Source: Thermodesulfovibrio sp.
GTDB lineage: Bacteria; Nitrospirota; Thermodesulfovibrionia; Thermodesulfovibrionales; Thermodesulfovibrionaceae
Direction of reading: 5' to 3'
Length of the DNA stretch: 17,527 bases
Assembly (NCBI GenBank): GCA_026415995.1
Contig: JAOAGB010000029.1
Coordinates: 1 to 17,527 of the forward strand
Part shown: positions 1 through 6,502 of the stretch, in pieces
Layout of the letters: each line of letters begins with the position of its first letter
Numbering within the stretch: the stretch's first letter is position 1
Made by a program: the position numbers and the translations under genes
Notes under the pieces: generated by a model
Seen by the model: the letters and a program-made list of their open reading frames with translations, nothing else
Database searches by the model: none
Told to the model about the DNA's origin: nothing

Positions 1-320
1 ATAGTATAGAACAATTTCCTTCATCCCATGTTTTCTCCATAATATCTCTTGATTTATTGGTTAATGGCTCAATTGAATTAATTGCCGTTCCATTTAATTC
101 AATTGATGAAGAGATAGAATTTTTAAGAAATATCCAAAAAATATTTATTCCATCTCTTATTCCCTTATTAAAGGACACTCTTACAGAAAAATTTTACGAT
201 AAAATAAAAGATTTAAAGACTGTAAATGGTAAATCTACTTATTATCTATGTAAAAATTTTATGTGTCAACCACCGATAAATGACAAGGACAAACTAATAG
301 ATTTAATCTTAGATTTTTAA
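1..320 (+). CDS. C-terminal part of a thioredoxin-domain DUF255 (YyaL/SPATA20-like) protein, 5' end outside window
   Basis: The frame is open from the first bases (codons in phase with position 3) to the TAA ending at 320, so this is the 3' end of a longer gene; the TTG at 57 is internal and not a start. About 105 residues are visible. The last third contains Y-Y-L-C-K-N-F-M-C-Q-P-P-I-N-D, which matches the conserved C-terminal signature (Y-x-C-x-N-F-x-C-x-P-P-x-x-D) of the large DUF255/YyaL family. Members have an N-terminal thioredoxin-like domain followed by an (alpha/alpha)6 glycosidase-like domain; their cellular role is poorly defined. Only the extreme C-terminus is visible, so the thioredoxin domain cannot be checked. 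The 3' end overlaps the convergent miaA by 12 bp. Family assignment rests on one motif plus length and position. Confidence 0.75.
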   Translation, partial: SIEQFPSSHVFSIISLDLLVNGSIELIAVPFNSIDEEIEFLRNIQKIFIPSLIPLLKDTLTEKFYDKIKDLKTVNGKSTYYLCKNFMCQPPINDKDKLIDLILDF

Positions 321-1253
321 TTTAATTATTTCTAAAACTTCCTCAGCTATTTTTTCATAATCGGATCTATTAGTTATATCAATCCATATGATATCACTCT
401 CTCTCCTAAACCATGTATATTGTCTCTTAGCATACATTTTGGTTCTTTTTTTTATTAATCTTATGGCTTCATCAAGGCTATACAAATCTGCAAGATATCC
501 CGCTACTTCCTTATAACCAATTGCTTGTAATGAAGGAATTGGTTTGTCAATCTTATCATTGTTTTTTTTAATTAAATTCAAAATTTTTCTAACTTCTTCG
601 ATTAAACCCTCTTTTATCATTAAATCTACTCTCTTTTCTATTCTTTGATATAGCTCTTTTCTGTCTCGAGTAATTCCAATTTTAAGAAAATCATAAGGTA
701 AAGGCTTAGTAAGTTTTTTTTGTATCTCGATTATACTTTTCTTTTCCTTGAAAAAAACCTCCAATGCTCTTATGGTTCTTCTAAGATCTTTAGGATTTAT
801 TTTTGCAGATGCTTCAGGATCAATTTCCCTTAACAATTCATAAAGATAACCAGGCCTTTTTTTTTCTTTTCCAATAAGTTCTTTTCTCAACTTCCAGTCT
901 GCATCTGATCCTTCAAAAATTCCTTCTGTCATTGCTCTTAAATAAAGTCCTGTGCCTCCCACAATTAAAGGAATTTTACCAAGCCCAAGCAATTTTTGAA
1001 TGATAACTCTAACTCTATCTATATATTCACCTGTACTGAAATATTCCCATGGTTCAACAATGTCAATCATATGATGAGATACTTCCTTACGCTGCTCAAA
1101 TGAAGGCTTAGCAGTACCTATATCCATAAATTTATAAATTTGCATAGAGTCCGAACTTATTATCTCAGTTTTTAATAATTTAGCAAGATGTATAGATATT
1201 TCTGTTTTACCTACTGCCGTAGGACCTAAAAGAATTAAAACCAAATTTTTCAT
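309..1253 (-). CDS. miaA: tRNA dimethylallyltransferase MiaA
   Basis: MiaA transfers a dimethylallyl group to N6 of A37 in tRNAs that read UNN codons, the first step of i6A/ms2i6A synthesis in the cytoplasm. The 314-residue product has usual family length. The P-loop G-P-T-A-V-G-K-T is at residues 10-17, followed by S-S-D-S-M-Q-I-Y (33-40) and G-T-A-K-P (46-50), which bind substrate and tRNA. G-G-T-G-L-Y (99-104) comes next, and near the C-terminus lies K-R-Q-Y-T-W-F-R, typical of the family. The ATG at 1253 places the P-loop at the normal distance from the N-terminus. It has no Shine-Dalgarno; a TATAAT lies 8 nt upstream of ATG, so the transcript probably has almost no leader. The gene is divergent from motA1 across 63 bp and converges with the upstream DUF255 gene. 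Confidence 0.97.
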   Translation of the reverse strand: MKNLVLILLGPTAVGKTEISIHLAKLLKTEIISSDSMQIYKFMDIGTAKPSFEQRKEVSHHMIDIVEPWEYFSTGEYIDRVRVIIQKLLGLGKIPLIVGGTGLYLRAMTEGIFEGSDADWKLRKELIGKEKKRPGYLYELLREIDPEASAKINPKDLRRTIRALEVFFKEKKSIIEIQKKLTKPLPYDFLKIGITRDRKELYQRIEKRVDLMIKEGLIEEVRKILNLIKKNNDKIDKPIPSLQAIGYKEVAGYLADLYSLDEAIRLIKKRTKMYAKRQYTWFRRESDIIWIDITNRSDYEKIAEEVLEIIKLKI

Positions 1254-1261
1254 AACTATTT

Positions 1262-1290
1262 ATTATAAACTCTGAACCACTTGATTTAAG
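1262..1290 (-). promoter_or_regulatory. Putative miaA promoter
   Basis: On the minus strand TATAAT (1262-1267) matches the sigma-70 -10 consensus exactly. A weak -35 (CTTAAA, 1285-1290) lies 17 bp further upstream. The -10 ends 8 nt before the miaA ATG, predicting a start of transcription within one or two bases of the start codon. It interleaves with the divergent motA1 promoter. Confidence 0.55.
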
Positions 1291-1309
1291 AATTAAATAA
1301 TTATATACT
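1281..1309 (+). promoter_or_regulatory. Putative sigma-70 promoter of motA1, leaderless
   Basis: TTGATT (1281-1286), a 17-bp spacer, and TATACT (1304-1309) form a strong sigma-70-type promoter. Seven bases separate the -10 from the motA1 ATG, so transcription should start at 1316 or 1317, at or next to the A of ATG. There is no Shine-Dalgarno before this gene. The -35 overlaps the weak -35 of the divergent miaA promoter. Confidence 0.65.
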
Positions 1310-1316
1310 TTACGTA

Positions 1317-2078
1317 ATGGATTTAATTGCACTATTGGGATTAATCATAGGTTTAGGTGCTATTATTGTTGGTAATCTTGTTGAAGGGGGTACCACAGGA
1401 CATTTAGTACAAATTGCTGCTGCAGTCATTGTGTTCGGTGGAACTTTTGGTGCCGTTTTATTGAGTTATCCATTAAAAGATTTAAAAATTGCCATAAATT
1501 CTCTAAAATTAATTTTTTTCAATAAAAAACTTTCCTACGAAGACACAATTGATACAATACTTGAATTGCTAATTCTTGCCAGAAGAAGAGGGCTTTTAGC
1601 TTTACAAAATGAATTGGAAAATGTAAAAGACCCATTCTTAAAGAGAGGTCTTACCTATATAGTTGATGGATTAAATGGTGATTTAATAAGAGAAGCTTTA
1701 GAGAGAGAAATCTTGGCTTATGAAGACATGATGAAGCGGGCTTCTAAGGTTTTTGAATCAGCTGGAGGATATGCTCCAACAATAGGAATAATTGGAGCCA
1801 TATTAGGACTTATACATGTTTTAAAAAATGTAACAGACCCTACAAAAATAGGTATTGGTATAGCCACAGCTTTTGTTGCAACAATCTATGGAGTTGGTTC
1901 AGCTAATTTAATATTCATCCCAATTAGCAAGAGAATTATTAATAAAATAGAAGAAGAAGTTATTCTCATGGAACTAATGATAGAAGGAATCCTTGGTATA
2001 GAGGCAGGAATGAATCCATATTACTTAAGGGCTAAACTTGAGTCTTTCATCAGGGAAAGACAAAAAGAAAGATTATGA
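1317..2078 (+). CDS. motA: Flagellar motor stator protein MotA (PomA/Bacillus-MotA type)
   Basis: This membrane protein forms, with MotB, the ion channel that drives the flagellar rotor. The 253-residue product starts with M-D-L-I-x-L-L-G-L, as in PomA and Bacillus MotA, and has the expected four membrane segments: two near residues 2-20 and 33-50, two near 150-170 and 180-203. The cytoplasmic loop carries the charged residues used for rotor contact (R89-R91 and E99, equivalent to E. coli R90 and E98). The channel signatures G-Y-A-P-T-I-G-I-I-G (151-160) and A-T-I-Y-G-V-G (188-194) are present, with conserved prolines P154 and P202. Position A161 corresponds to PomA Thr158, where Ala is typical of proton-driven stators. 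It is coupled to motB1 by an ATGA overlap. It differs from motA2 downstream, so the two are separate lineages rather than a recent duplication. Confidence 0.95.
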   Translation: MDLIALLGLIIGLGAIIVGNLVEGGTTGHLVQIAAAVIVFGGTFGAVLLSYPLKDLKIAINSLKLIFFNKKLSYEDTIDTILELLILARRRGLLALQNELENVKDPFLKRGLTYIVDGLNGDLIREALEREILAYEDMMKRASKVFESAGGYAPTIGIIGAILGLIHVLKNVTDPTKIGIGIATAFVATIYGVGSANLIFIPISKRIINKIEEEVILMELMIEGILGIEAGMNPYYLRAKLESFIRERQKERL

Positions 2079-2716
2079 GACTAAAAAGAAACTCTGATAA
2101 AGAAGAAGATAACACTCACAGATGGCTAATTTCCTATTCTGATTTCTTAACACTTCTTTTTACTTTTTTTGTTGCTCTCTTTTCCCTTTCTACGATGGAT
2201 TTATGGAAAGCAGAAAAGTTTACAGGTTCCTTAAGAAAGGCATTCAAAGTAATCGATGAACCAATTCCCTTTGAAGAAGATAGAAACAAAGCAGTTATTG
2301 AAGATTTAAAAAAACTTCTTAATGACATATCAGGAATAGAGGTCAAATCTGATATAAGAGGGATTGTTATTACCCTTCCGAGCTCTTTACTTTTTGATTC
2401 AGGTTCTGCACAATTAAAAGGAGAATCAATAGATGCTCTAAGAAGAATTTCAGAATATCTCCGAGAAATAGGTGGAAGAATATTAATAGAAGGACATACA
2501 GATAATGTGCCTCTATCACATAATTCCATATATAAATCAAACTGGGAACTTTCAGCGGCAAGAGCCTCCTCAGTACTACATTTTTTAGTTCAAGCAGGAC
2601 TTTCGCCCGATAGATTTACAATAGCTGGATATGGGGAATACAGACCCATAGAATCAAATGATACCCCGGAAGGAAGAGCAAAGAACAGAAGAGTTGAACT
2701 CATAATCTTAAGATGA
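2075..2716 (+). CDS. motB: Flagellar motor stator protein MotB, short form
   Basis: MotB partners MotA1 and anchors the stator to peptidoglycan. One N-terminal membrane segment (about residues 17-39) contains the proton/sodium-binding aspartate D23 in the S-Y-S-D-F-L-T-L context (E. coli D32). After a linker of about 50 residues comes an OmpA/MotB peptidoglycan-binding domain (about 95-213) with E-G-H-T-D-N-V-P (139-146), N-W-E-L-S-A-A-R-A (156-164) and N-R-R-V-E-L (204-209). At 213 residues it is shorter than E. coli MotB (308), mainly in the N-terminal tail and linker. The ATG lies within the motA1 stop (ATGA), implying coupled translation. S-D-L-L-T-L-like wording resembles MotS/MotB of Bacillus; ion choice is not settled by sequence. 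Confidence 0.94.
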   Translation: MRLKRNSDKEEDNTHRWLISYSDFLTLLFTFFVALFSLSTMDLWKAEKFTGSLRKAFKVIDEPIPFEEDRNKAVIEDLKKLLNDISGIEVKSDIRGIVITLPSSLLFDSGSAQLKGESIDALRRISEYLREIGGRILIEGHTDNVPLSHNSIYKSNWELSAARASSVLHFLVQAGLSPDRFTIAGYGEYRPIESNDTPEGRAKNRRVELIILR

Positions 2717-2723
2717 GTATAAT
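2694..2723 (+). promoter_or_regulatory. Putative internal promoter for pilZ-motA2-motB2
   Basis: TTGAAC (2694-2699), an 18-bp spacer, and a perfect TATAAT (2718-2723) straddle the motB1 stop codon. Predicted transcription start near 2730 would give a leader of about 20 nt holding GGAG, 8 nt before the ATG at 2750. It would let the second stator set be expressed independently of motA1-motB1. Confidence 0.6.
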
Positions 2724-2749
2724 AAATTACTTGTTTTGGAGATAATTCA

Positions 2750-3259
2750 ATGAGAGAATTTTCAAGAGTTGATGCATACATACCCTTGGGTATTAGGGTT
2801 ATATCTGCTACAGAGAGAGATAGAGTTAAGGCAAGACTCTCTGGTGATATAACTTTTATAACTACAAAGCCTGCTGAAGAACCTGCTGACAGAGCTCTGG
2901 CAGAATGGTTAAAAATCATAAATCAAAAAATTGACTTCCTTATTAGTTTAATCACTATGGAACAACAAGGTTTTTCATCTTTACCTCTAAATAAAGTAGA
3001 CATAAGTGGTGGGGGAATGAGTTTTCTATCAGATTATCCCTATGAACAAGGTGACATATTAGAATTAAAAATGGTAATAGAAAATCCTGCTCCCTTAGCC
3101 TTATATGTTTATGGAGAAGTTATCAATTGTGAAAGCATTGATAGTGGATTTAGAGTTGGGGTAAAATTTGTTAATATTGATGAAGATGTTAGAGATCAGA
3201 TAGTAAAATTTGTTTTCCATAGACAAAGACAAATTTTAAGACAGAAGAGGGAAATATAA
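2750..3259 (+). CDS. PilZ-domain protein with a helical insert, probable c-di-GMP-responsive stator-linked regulator
   Basis: The 169-residue product has the two c-di-GMP-binding signatures of PilZ domains: R-x-x-x-R at R2/R6, directly at the N-terminus, and D-I-S-G-G-G (D84-S86-G89), followed by a beta-rich region ending in R-V-G-V-K-F. The two motifs are about 78 residues apart, rather than the usual 20-30. The intervening stretch (about 30-80) contains a heptad-like helix around A49-I69 that could form a coiled coil. This resembles the arrangement described for oligomeric PilZ proteins, although here the ligand motifs are kept. GGAG sits 8 nt before ATG. It lies between motA1B1 and motA2B2, and its TAA overlaps the motA2 ATG by one base (TAATG), so a role in stator choice or a flagellar brake (YcgR-like) is likely but inferred. 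Confidence 0.85.
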   Translation: MREFSRVDAYIPLGIRVISATERDRVKARLSGDITFITTKPAEEPADRALAEWLKIINQKIDFLISLITMEQQGFSSLPLNKVDISGGGMSFLSDYPYEQGDILELKMVIENPAPLALYVYGEVINCESIDSGFRVGVKFVNIDEDVRDQIVKFVFHRQRQILRQKREI

Positions 3260-4125
3260 TGCTTGTTATTGTTGGTGCAATAGTTGTGGCGAGCTCTGTT
3301 GTTGGTGGATATATTTTAGCCCATGGAAACTTATCGGTACTTTTTCAGCCTGCTGAAGTTTTGATAATTTTTGGGGCTGCCTTAGGTGCTTTAATAATAA
3401 TGTCTCCAATGCATGTTTTAAAATCTGTAATAAAAGGAGCAATCAAGGCAATTACAGGTGGAAGTGGATATTCTAAAAAAGACTATTTAGAAACATTACT
3501 ATTATTAACCGAGGTATTTACAAAAATAAGAAAAGAAGGACTTATATCCATAGAGCAGGATGTTGAAGAACCTCATAATAGTGCCATATTTTCTAAATAT
3601 CCTAAGTTTTTAAAAAATCATCATGCCTTAGGACTTCTAACAGATACCCTCAGAACAGTAATGACCACTACTATCTCTCCCTATGAATTAGAAAGTATAC
3701 TTGATAGTGAACTTGAGACTCTACATGAGACAGAACTTTCTCCTGCTAAAAATTTAAATACCATGGCTGAGTCCTTACCAGGACTTGGAATTGTAGCTGC
3801 TGTTTTAGGAGTTATCATAACTATGCAAAAAATAAAGGAACCACCGGAAGTATTAGGACACAGCATAGGCGCTGCTTTAGTAGGAACATTTCTTGGAGTT
3901 TTAATGTGTTATGGTTTTGTGGGGCCTCTTGCAAAAAAAATTGATGCAAGCGTAAATGAAGAGAAAGAGTATTTACAGATGATTAAGTCTGCCTTAGTTT
4001 CCTTTGTAGGAGGAGCGGCCCCTCAAATTGCTGTTGAATTTGCCCGTAGGAGTATTCCACCTCACTTAAGACCTTCTTTCCATGATTTAGAAGAAGCAAT
4101 TAGGGCTTTAAAGAGTGGCAGATAA
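3259..4125 (+). CDS. motA: Flagellar motor stator protein MotA (E. coli type)
   Basis: This is the channel subunit of a second stator. The 288-residue product follows the proteobacterial MotA layout: M-L-V-I-V-G start, membrane segments near 2-21 and 33-50, a long cytoplasmic loop, then two more near 172-190 and 203-223. Conserved rotor-facing charges R91 and E99 and prolines P174 and P223 match E. coli R90, E98, P173 and P222. The C-terminal tail A-V-E-F-A-R-R-x-I-P-P-x-x-R-P-S-F is characteristic of the E. coli-type family, which is proton-driven in the studied members. A GAGGG sequence precedes the ATG by about 7 nt. The gene overlaps pilZ by one base and motB2 by 11 bp, so pilZ-motA2-motB2 appears to be one translational unit. 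Confidence 0.96.
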   Translation: MLVIVGAIVVASSVVGGYILAHGNLSVLFQPAEVLIIFGAALGALIIMSPMHVLKSVIKGAIKAITGGSGYSKKDYLETLLLLTEVFTKIRKEGLISIEQDVEEPHNSAIFSKYPKFLKNHHALGLLTDTLRTVMTTTISPYELESILDSELETLHETELSPAKNLNTMAESLPGLGIVAAVLGVIITMQKIKEPPEVLGHSIGAALVGTFLGVLMCYGFVGPLAKKIDASVNEEKEYLQMIKSALVSFVGGAAPQIAVEFARRSIPPHLRPSFHDLEEAIRALKSGR

Positions 4126-4906
4126 ATCAAAAACAACAGTAATTGTTAAAAAAATCAAAAAAAGTCATGGTGAACATCATGGCGGAAGCTGGAAAGTTGC
4201 CTATGCTGATTTTGTAACAGCAATGATGGCATTTTTCCTACTTCTATGGCTCATTACAATGGTTGAACCAGAAAAAAGAGCAGCTGTGGCAGACTATTTT
4301 AGAAATTTTAACCTCTTTCAACAATCGGGAAGATCATTTATGGAGCAATCTTCAGCAATTCATAAAGAGATAAAAACAACTGTTGAGCCTGTTACAGGTG
4401 AAAATGTGGCTGAGCGACTTAAGGAACAACTTAAAGAGGCAGTTGAACAAAAATTGAAAGAACTAAAAGACCATATAATGATTGAAACCGTTGAAGGGGG
4501 TGTTAGAATTCAAATTGTTGACCTTGAAGGTGAACCTATGTTTCCTCTTTCATCCTCTACGCCAACAGAAAAGGCAAAACAAATTCTAAAGGTTGTAGCT
4601 GAAAACATAAAGGATGAGAATGCACGAATTGCGATAGAGGGGCATACAGATGCTGTTCCATTTAAGGGAGGCAAGACAACTAACTGGGAGCTTTCAACAG
4701 AAAGAGCATCCTCAGCAAGAAGAGAACTCGAGCAAAATGGTGTTGATCCAGGTAAGATAGCAAGAGTTGTAGGTTATGCTGATACTATGCCACTTATACA
4801 AGAAAATCCGAAAGACCCAAGAAATAGGAGAATAAGTATTACTTTAATGTTTGAAAAAGGACAAAAACCATCAAATACTAATATTACTCAGGAAAAACGA
4901 GGTTAA
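4115..4906 (+). CDS. motB: Flagellar motor stator protein MotB (E. coli type)
   Basis: This is the partner of MotA2. The GTG at 4115 is chosen because it gives the normal N-terminus (I-V-K-K-I-K-K, H-H-G-G-S-W-K-V-A-Y-A-D-F) and no other start precedes the membrane segment. The ion-binding aspartate is D32, the same number as in E. coli, in a single membrane helix at about 28-50. Residues 51-70 probably act as plug. The peptidoglycan-binding OmpA-like domain shows P-M-F-P-L (141-145), E-G-H-T-D-A-V-P (175-182), N-W-E-L-S-T-E-R-A (190-198) and N-R-R-I (237-240). Length is 263. The 3' end overlaps the convergent kinase-like gene by 23 bp and I see no terminator between them. Confidence 0.95.
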   Translation: MADKSKTTVIVKKIKKSHGEHHGGSWKVAYADFVTAMMAFFLLLWLITMVEPEKRAAVADYFRNFNLFQQSGRSFMEQSSAIHKEIKTTVEPVTGENVAERLKEQLKEAVEQKLKELKDHIMIETVEGGVRIQIVDLEGEPMFPLSSSTPTEKAKQILKVVAENIKDENARIAIEGHTDAVPFKGGKTTNWELSTERASSARRELEQNGVDPGKIARVVGYADTMPLIQENPKDPRNRRISITLMFEKGQKPSNTNITQEKRG

Positions 4907-5768
4907 GAGCGCTTTTTACAATATTTATCTCAACTGGAGCTTTCCCAAAATAGTCACCATCTATCTGAACATGAGCATTACCATTTATTTTTAGGCTTTC
5001 TGTATGAAAATAATCTATTTTTTTCATTTTTAAGTGTCTACCAGATATTACACCCAAAATTTGAAGCATAAGGCCCATTTTAGAGCTTGTTTTGGATAAA
5101 AAAACAGAAAAGAATGGAGATTTTAAATTTGCATCTGGTGCAATTTTAAAATTTCCTCCATAGCTTGAAGCTTTGCATACAATTGCTGTATATGCCTTTT
5201 TATTTTTTCCATTTTTTATCCTCAATTCATCAGGTTTATAATTCAATAAAGTTTTAATACCACTTAATATATAGGCAATCTTTTTTAAATATCTCTTTTT
5301 TTTGGGGTTTACATTGTATACAGCTAATCCATCAAATCCTATCCCTGCCATTAATATGAAATATCTCTGTTTTTCTTTGTTTTTTATTTTACCGAGATTA
5401 ATTCTTTCAACTTCTCCATTCAAACTTAACTCAATTGCCTTTTCCAAATTGTTTGGAATTTTCAATTCCTTTGCCAGTACAGATGTAGTTCCTAAGGGCA
5501 GTATGGCAAGCGGTATATGAGAATGGACTAACCCATTTACTATTTCATTATATGTACCGTCTCCACCTGCAGCTATAACAAGTATTTTATCTTTTTGATT
5601 TTCTTTAATTTTTCTTGCAAAAACCTCTGCATCCCCTTGTTTTTTAGTGAGGAATACTTCAAAGGGAATTTTTTTATTTTTAAGTATTTCCTGTGCCTTT
5701 TCTATCCTTTCTAATGCTCCACCACCAGCAATCGGATTTCCAATGAGAAAAACTTTATCATATTTCAT
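4884..5768 (-). CDS. Diacylglycerol/sphingosine kinase-like lipid kinase (YegS/DgkB/BmrU family)
   Basis: These cytoplasmic, membrane-associated enzymes phosphorylate diacylglycerol or related lipids with ATP. The 294-residue product has N-P-x-A-G-G-G near the N-terminus (11-17), the nucleotide-binding G-G-D-G-T-Y-N-E (68-75), P-L-G-T-T-S-V-L-A (91-99), G-F-D-G (144-147) and a C-terminal D-G-D (270-272), in the usual order. The third motif normally reads G-T-x-N; here Ser96 replaces Asn. Its ATG overlaps the bioW stop (ATGA), so it is translated with the biotin genes, although no link with biotin is known to me. The lipid substrate cannot be told from sequence. It ends in a 23-bp overlap with the convergent motB2. 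Confidence 0.88.
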   Translation of the reverse strand: MKYDKVFLIGNPIAGGGALERIEKAQEILKNKKIPFEVFLTKKQGDAEVFARKIKENQKDKILVIAAGGDGTYNEIVNGLVHSHIPLAILPLGTTSVLAKELKIPNNLEKAIELSLNGEVERINLGKIKNKEKQRYFILMAGIGFDGLAVYNVNPKKKRYLKKIAYILSGIKTLLNYKPDELRIKNGKNKKAYTAIVCKASSYGGNFKIAPDANLKSPFFSVFLSKTSSKMGLMLQILGVISGRHLKMKKIDYFHTESLKINGNAHVQIDGDYFGKAPVEINIVKSALNLVFPE

Positions 5769-6502
5769 ACCACTAACACCGGTTTCCTTTCTAAATAATT
5801 TATCAAAGTTTCAAGATTACAGGGAGTTTTAATAAAAAACGCTCTTCCTCCAAAATCTTCTCCCTGATTTTTGATATTAGTTATCCTTAAGTATCCAAAA
5901 TTTCTTGATGCAATATATCCTGTAGTATAATCAGGATTATCGGAAATACATAATTCTGCAATTATTTCAGAACAAGAAGCAACCTTTGAGGCAACAGTAA
6001 TTGCTTCAATTACTCTTTGAGGCTGTGTTGAAAGTCTTTTTATTTGTTTTAACAGCTTAACTCTTTTATCATTTTCCATATGAATGCGAGAAACTCTAAC
6101 GCCTCTTGTTTTGTCTTTCTCTAATCTTTCCCCTGTCATTGAATCTATAAGGGTAGCTCCTCTCATTGGTAAATTTTTTATAACATCATAGGCTGAAATC
6201 AAGGCTTTATCAGAAATACCTATTGAATTCAATTTTTCTTTTATTACAATAAAAGCTTCTTCAGGAGAATTGCATAAAATTGTATTTACAGGAAGGGCAG
6301 AAATTGTATGAATCCTGTCTTTAATTTCTTCTACAGTAAATACAATTTTATCTGGTCTACCCTTCGAATGTTCAAAGGCTCTCTTAAGAAATACTTTTAA
6401 AACTTGTCCTATCTTAGAATAATCGTATATTCCTTCTGCTCCAGAAACATGTTTTTCTTTGCCTTTTTCTTCCTTAGAAGCTCTCATTCTAACTGACCAC
6501 AC
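5765..6502 (-). CDS. bioW: 6-carboxyhexanoate-CoA ligase (pimeloyl-CoA synthetase) BioW
   Basis: BioW activates pimelate to pimeloyl-CoA with ATP and CoA, feeding BioF in biotin synthesis. The family hallmark V-R-M-R-A-S is at the N-terminus, followed by K-H-V-S-G-A-E-G. Further on are T-L-I-D-S-x-T-G-E-R, R-G-V-R-V-S, and the Q-R-V-x-E-A-x-x-x-A-S-K-V region, all as in BioW. I choose the GTG at 6502 (245 residues) because GAGGTGG at 6506-6512 gives a well-spaced Shine-Dalgarno and the protein then begins V-W-S-V-R-M-R-A-S, like known BioW starts. An ATG at 6520 (251 residues) has no ribosome-binding site and is the alternative. It overlaps the bioB end and couples to the lipid kinase through ATGA. 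bioF, bioA and bioD are not in the window. Confidence 0.93.
   Translation of the reverse strand: MWSVRMRASKEEKGKEKHVSGAEGIYDYSKIGQVLKVFLKRAFEHSKGRPDKIVFTVEEIKDRIHTISALPVNTILCNSPEEAFIVIKEKLNSIGISDKALISAYDVIKNLPMRGATLIDSMTGERLEKDKTRGVRVSRIHMENDKRVKLLKQIKRLSTQPQRVIEAITVASKVASCSEIIAELCISDNPDYTTGYIASRNFGYLRITNIKNQGEDFGGRAFFIKTPCNLETLINYLERKPVLVV

Noticed and set aside
2134..2529. Minus-strand frame of 131 codons opposite motB1
   Set aside because: Shadow of motB1, with no motif and no ribosome-binding site.
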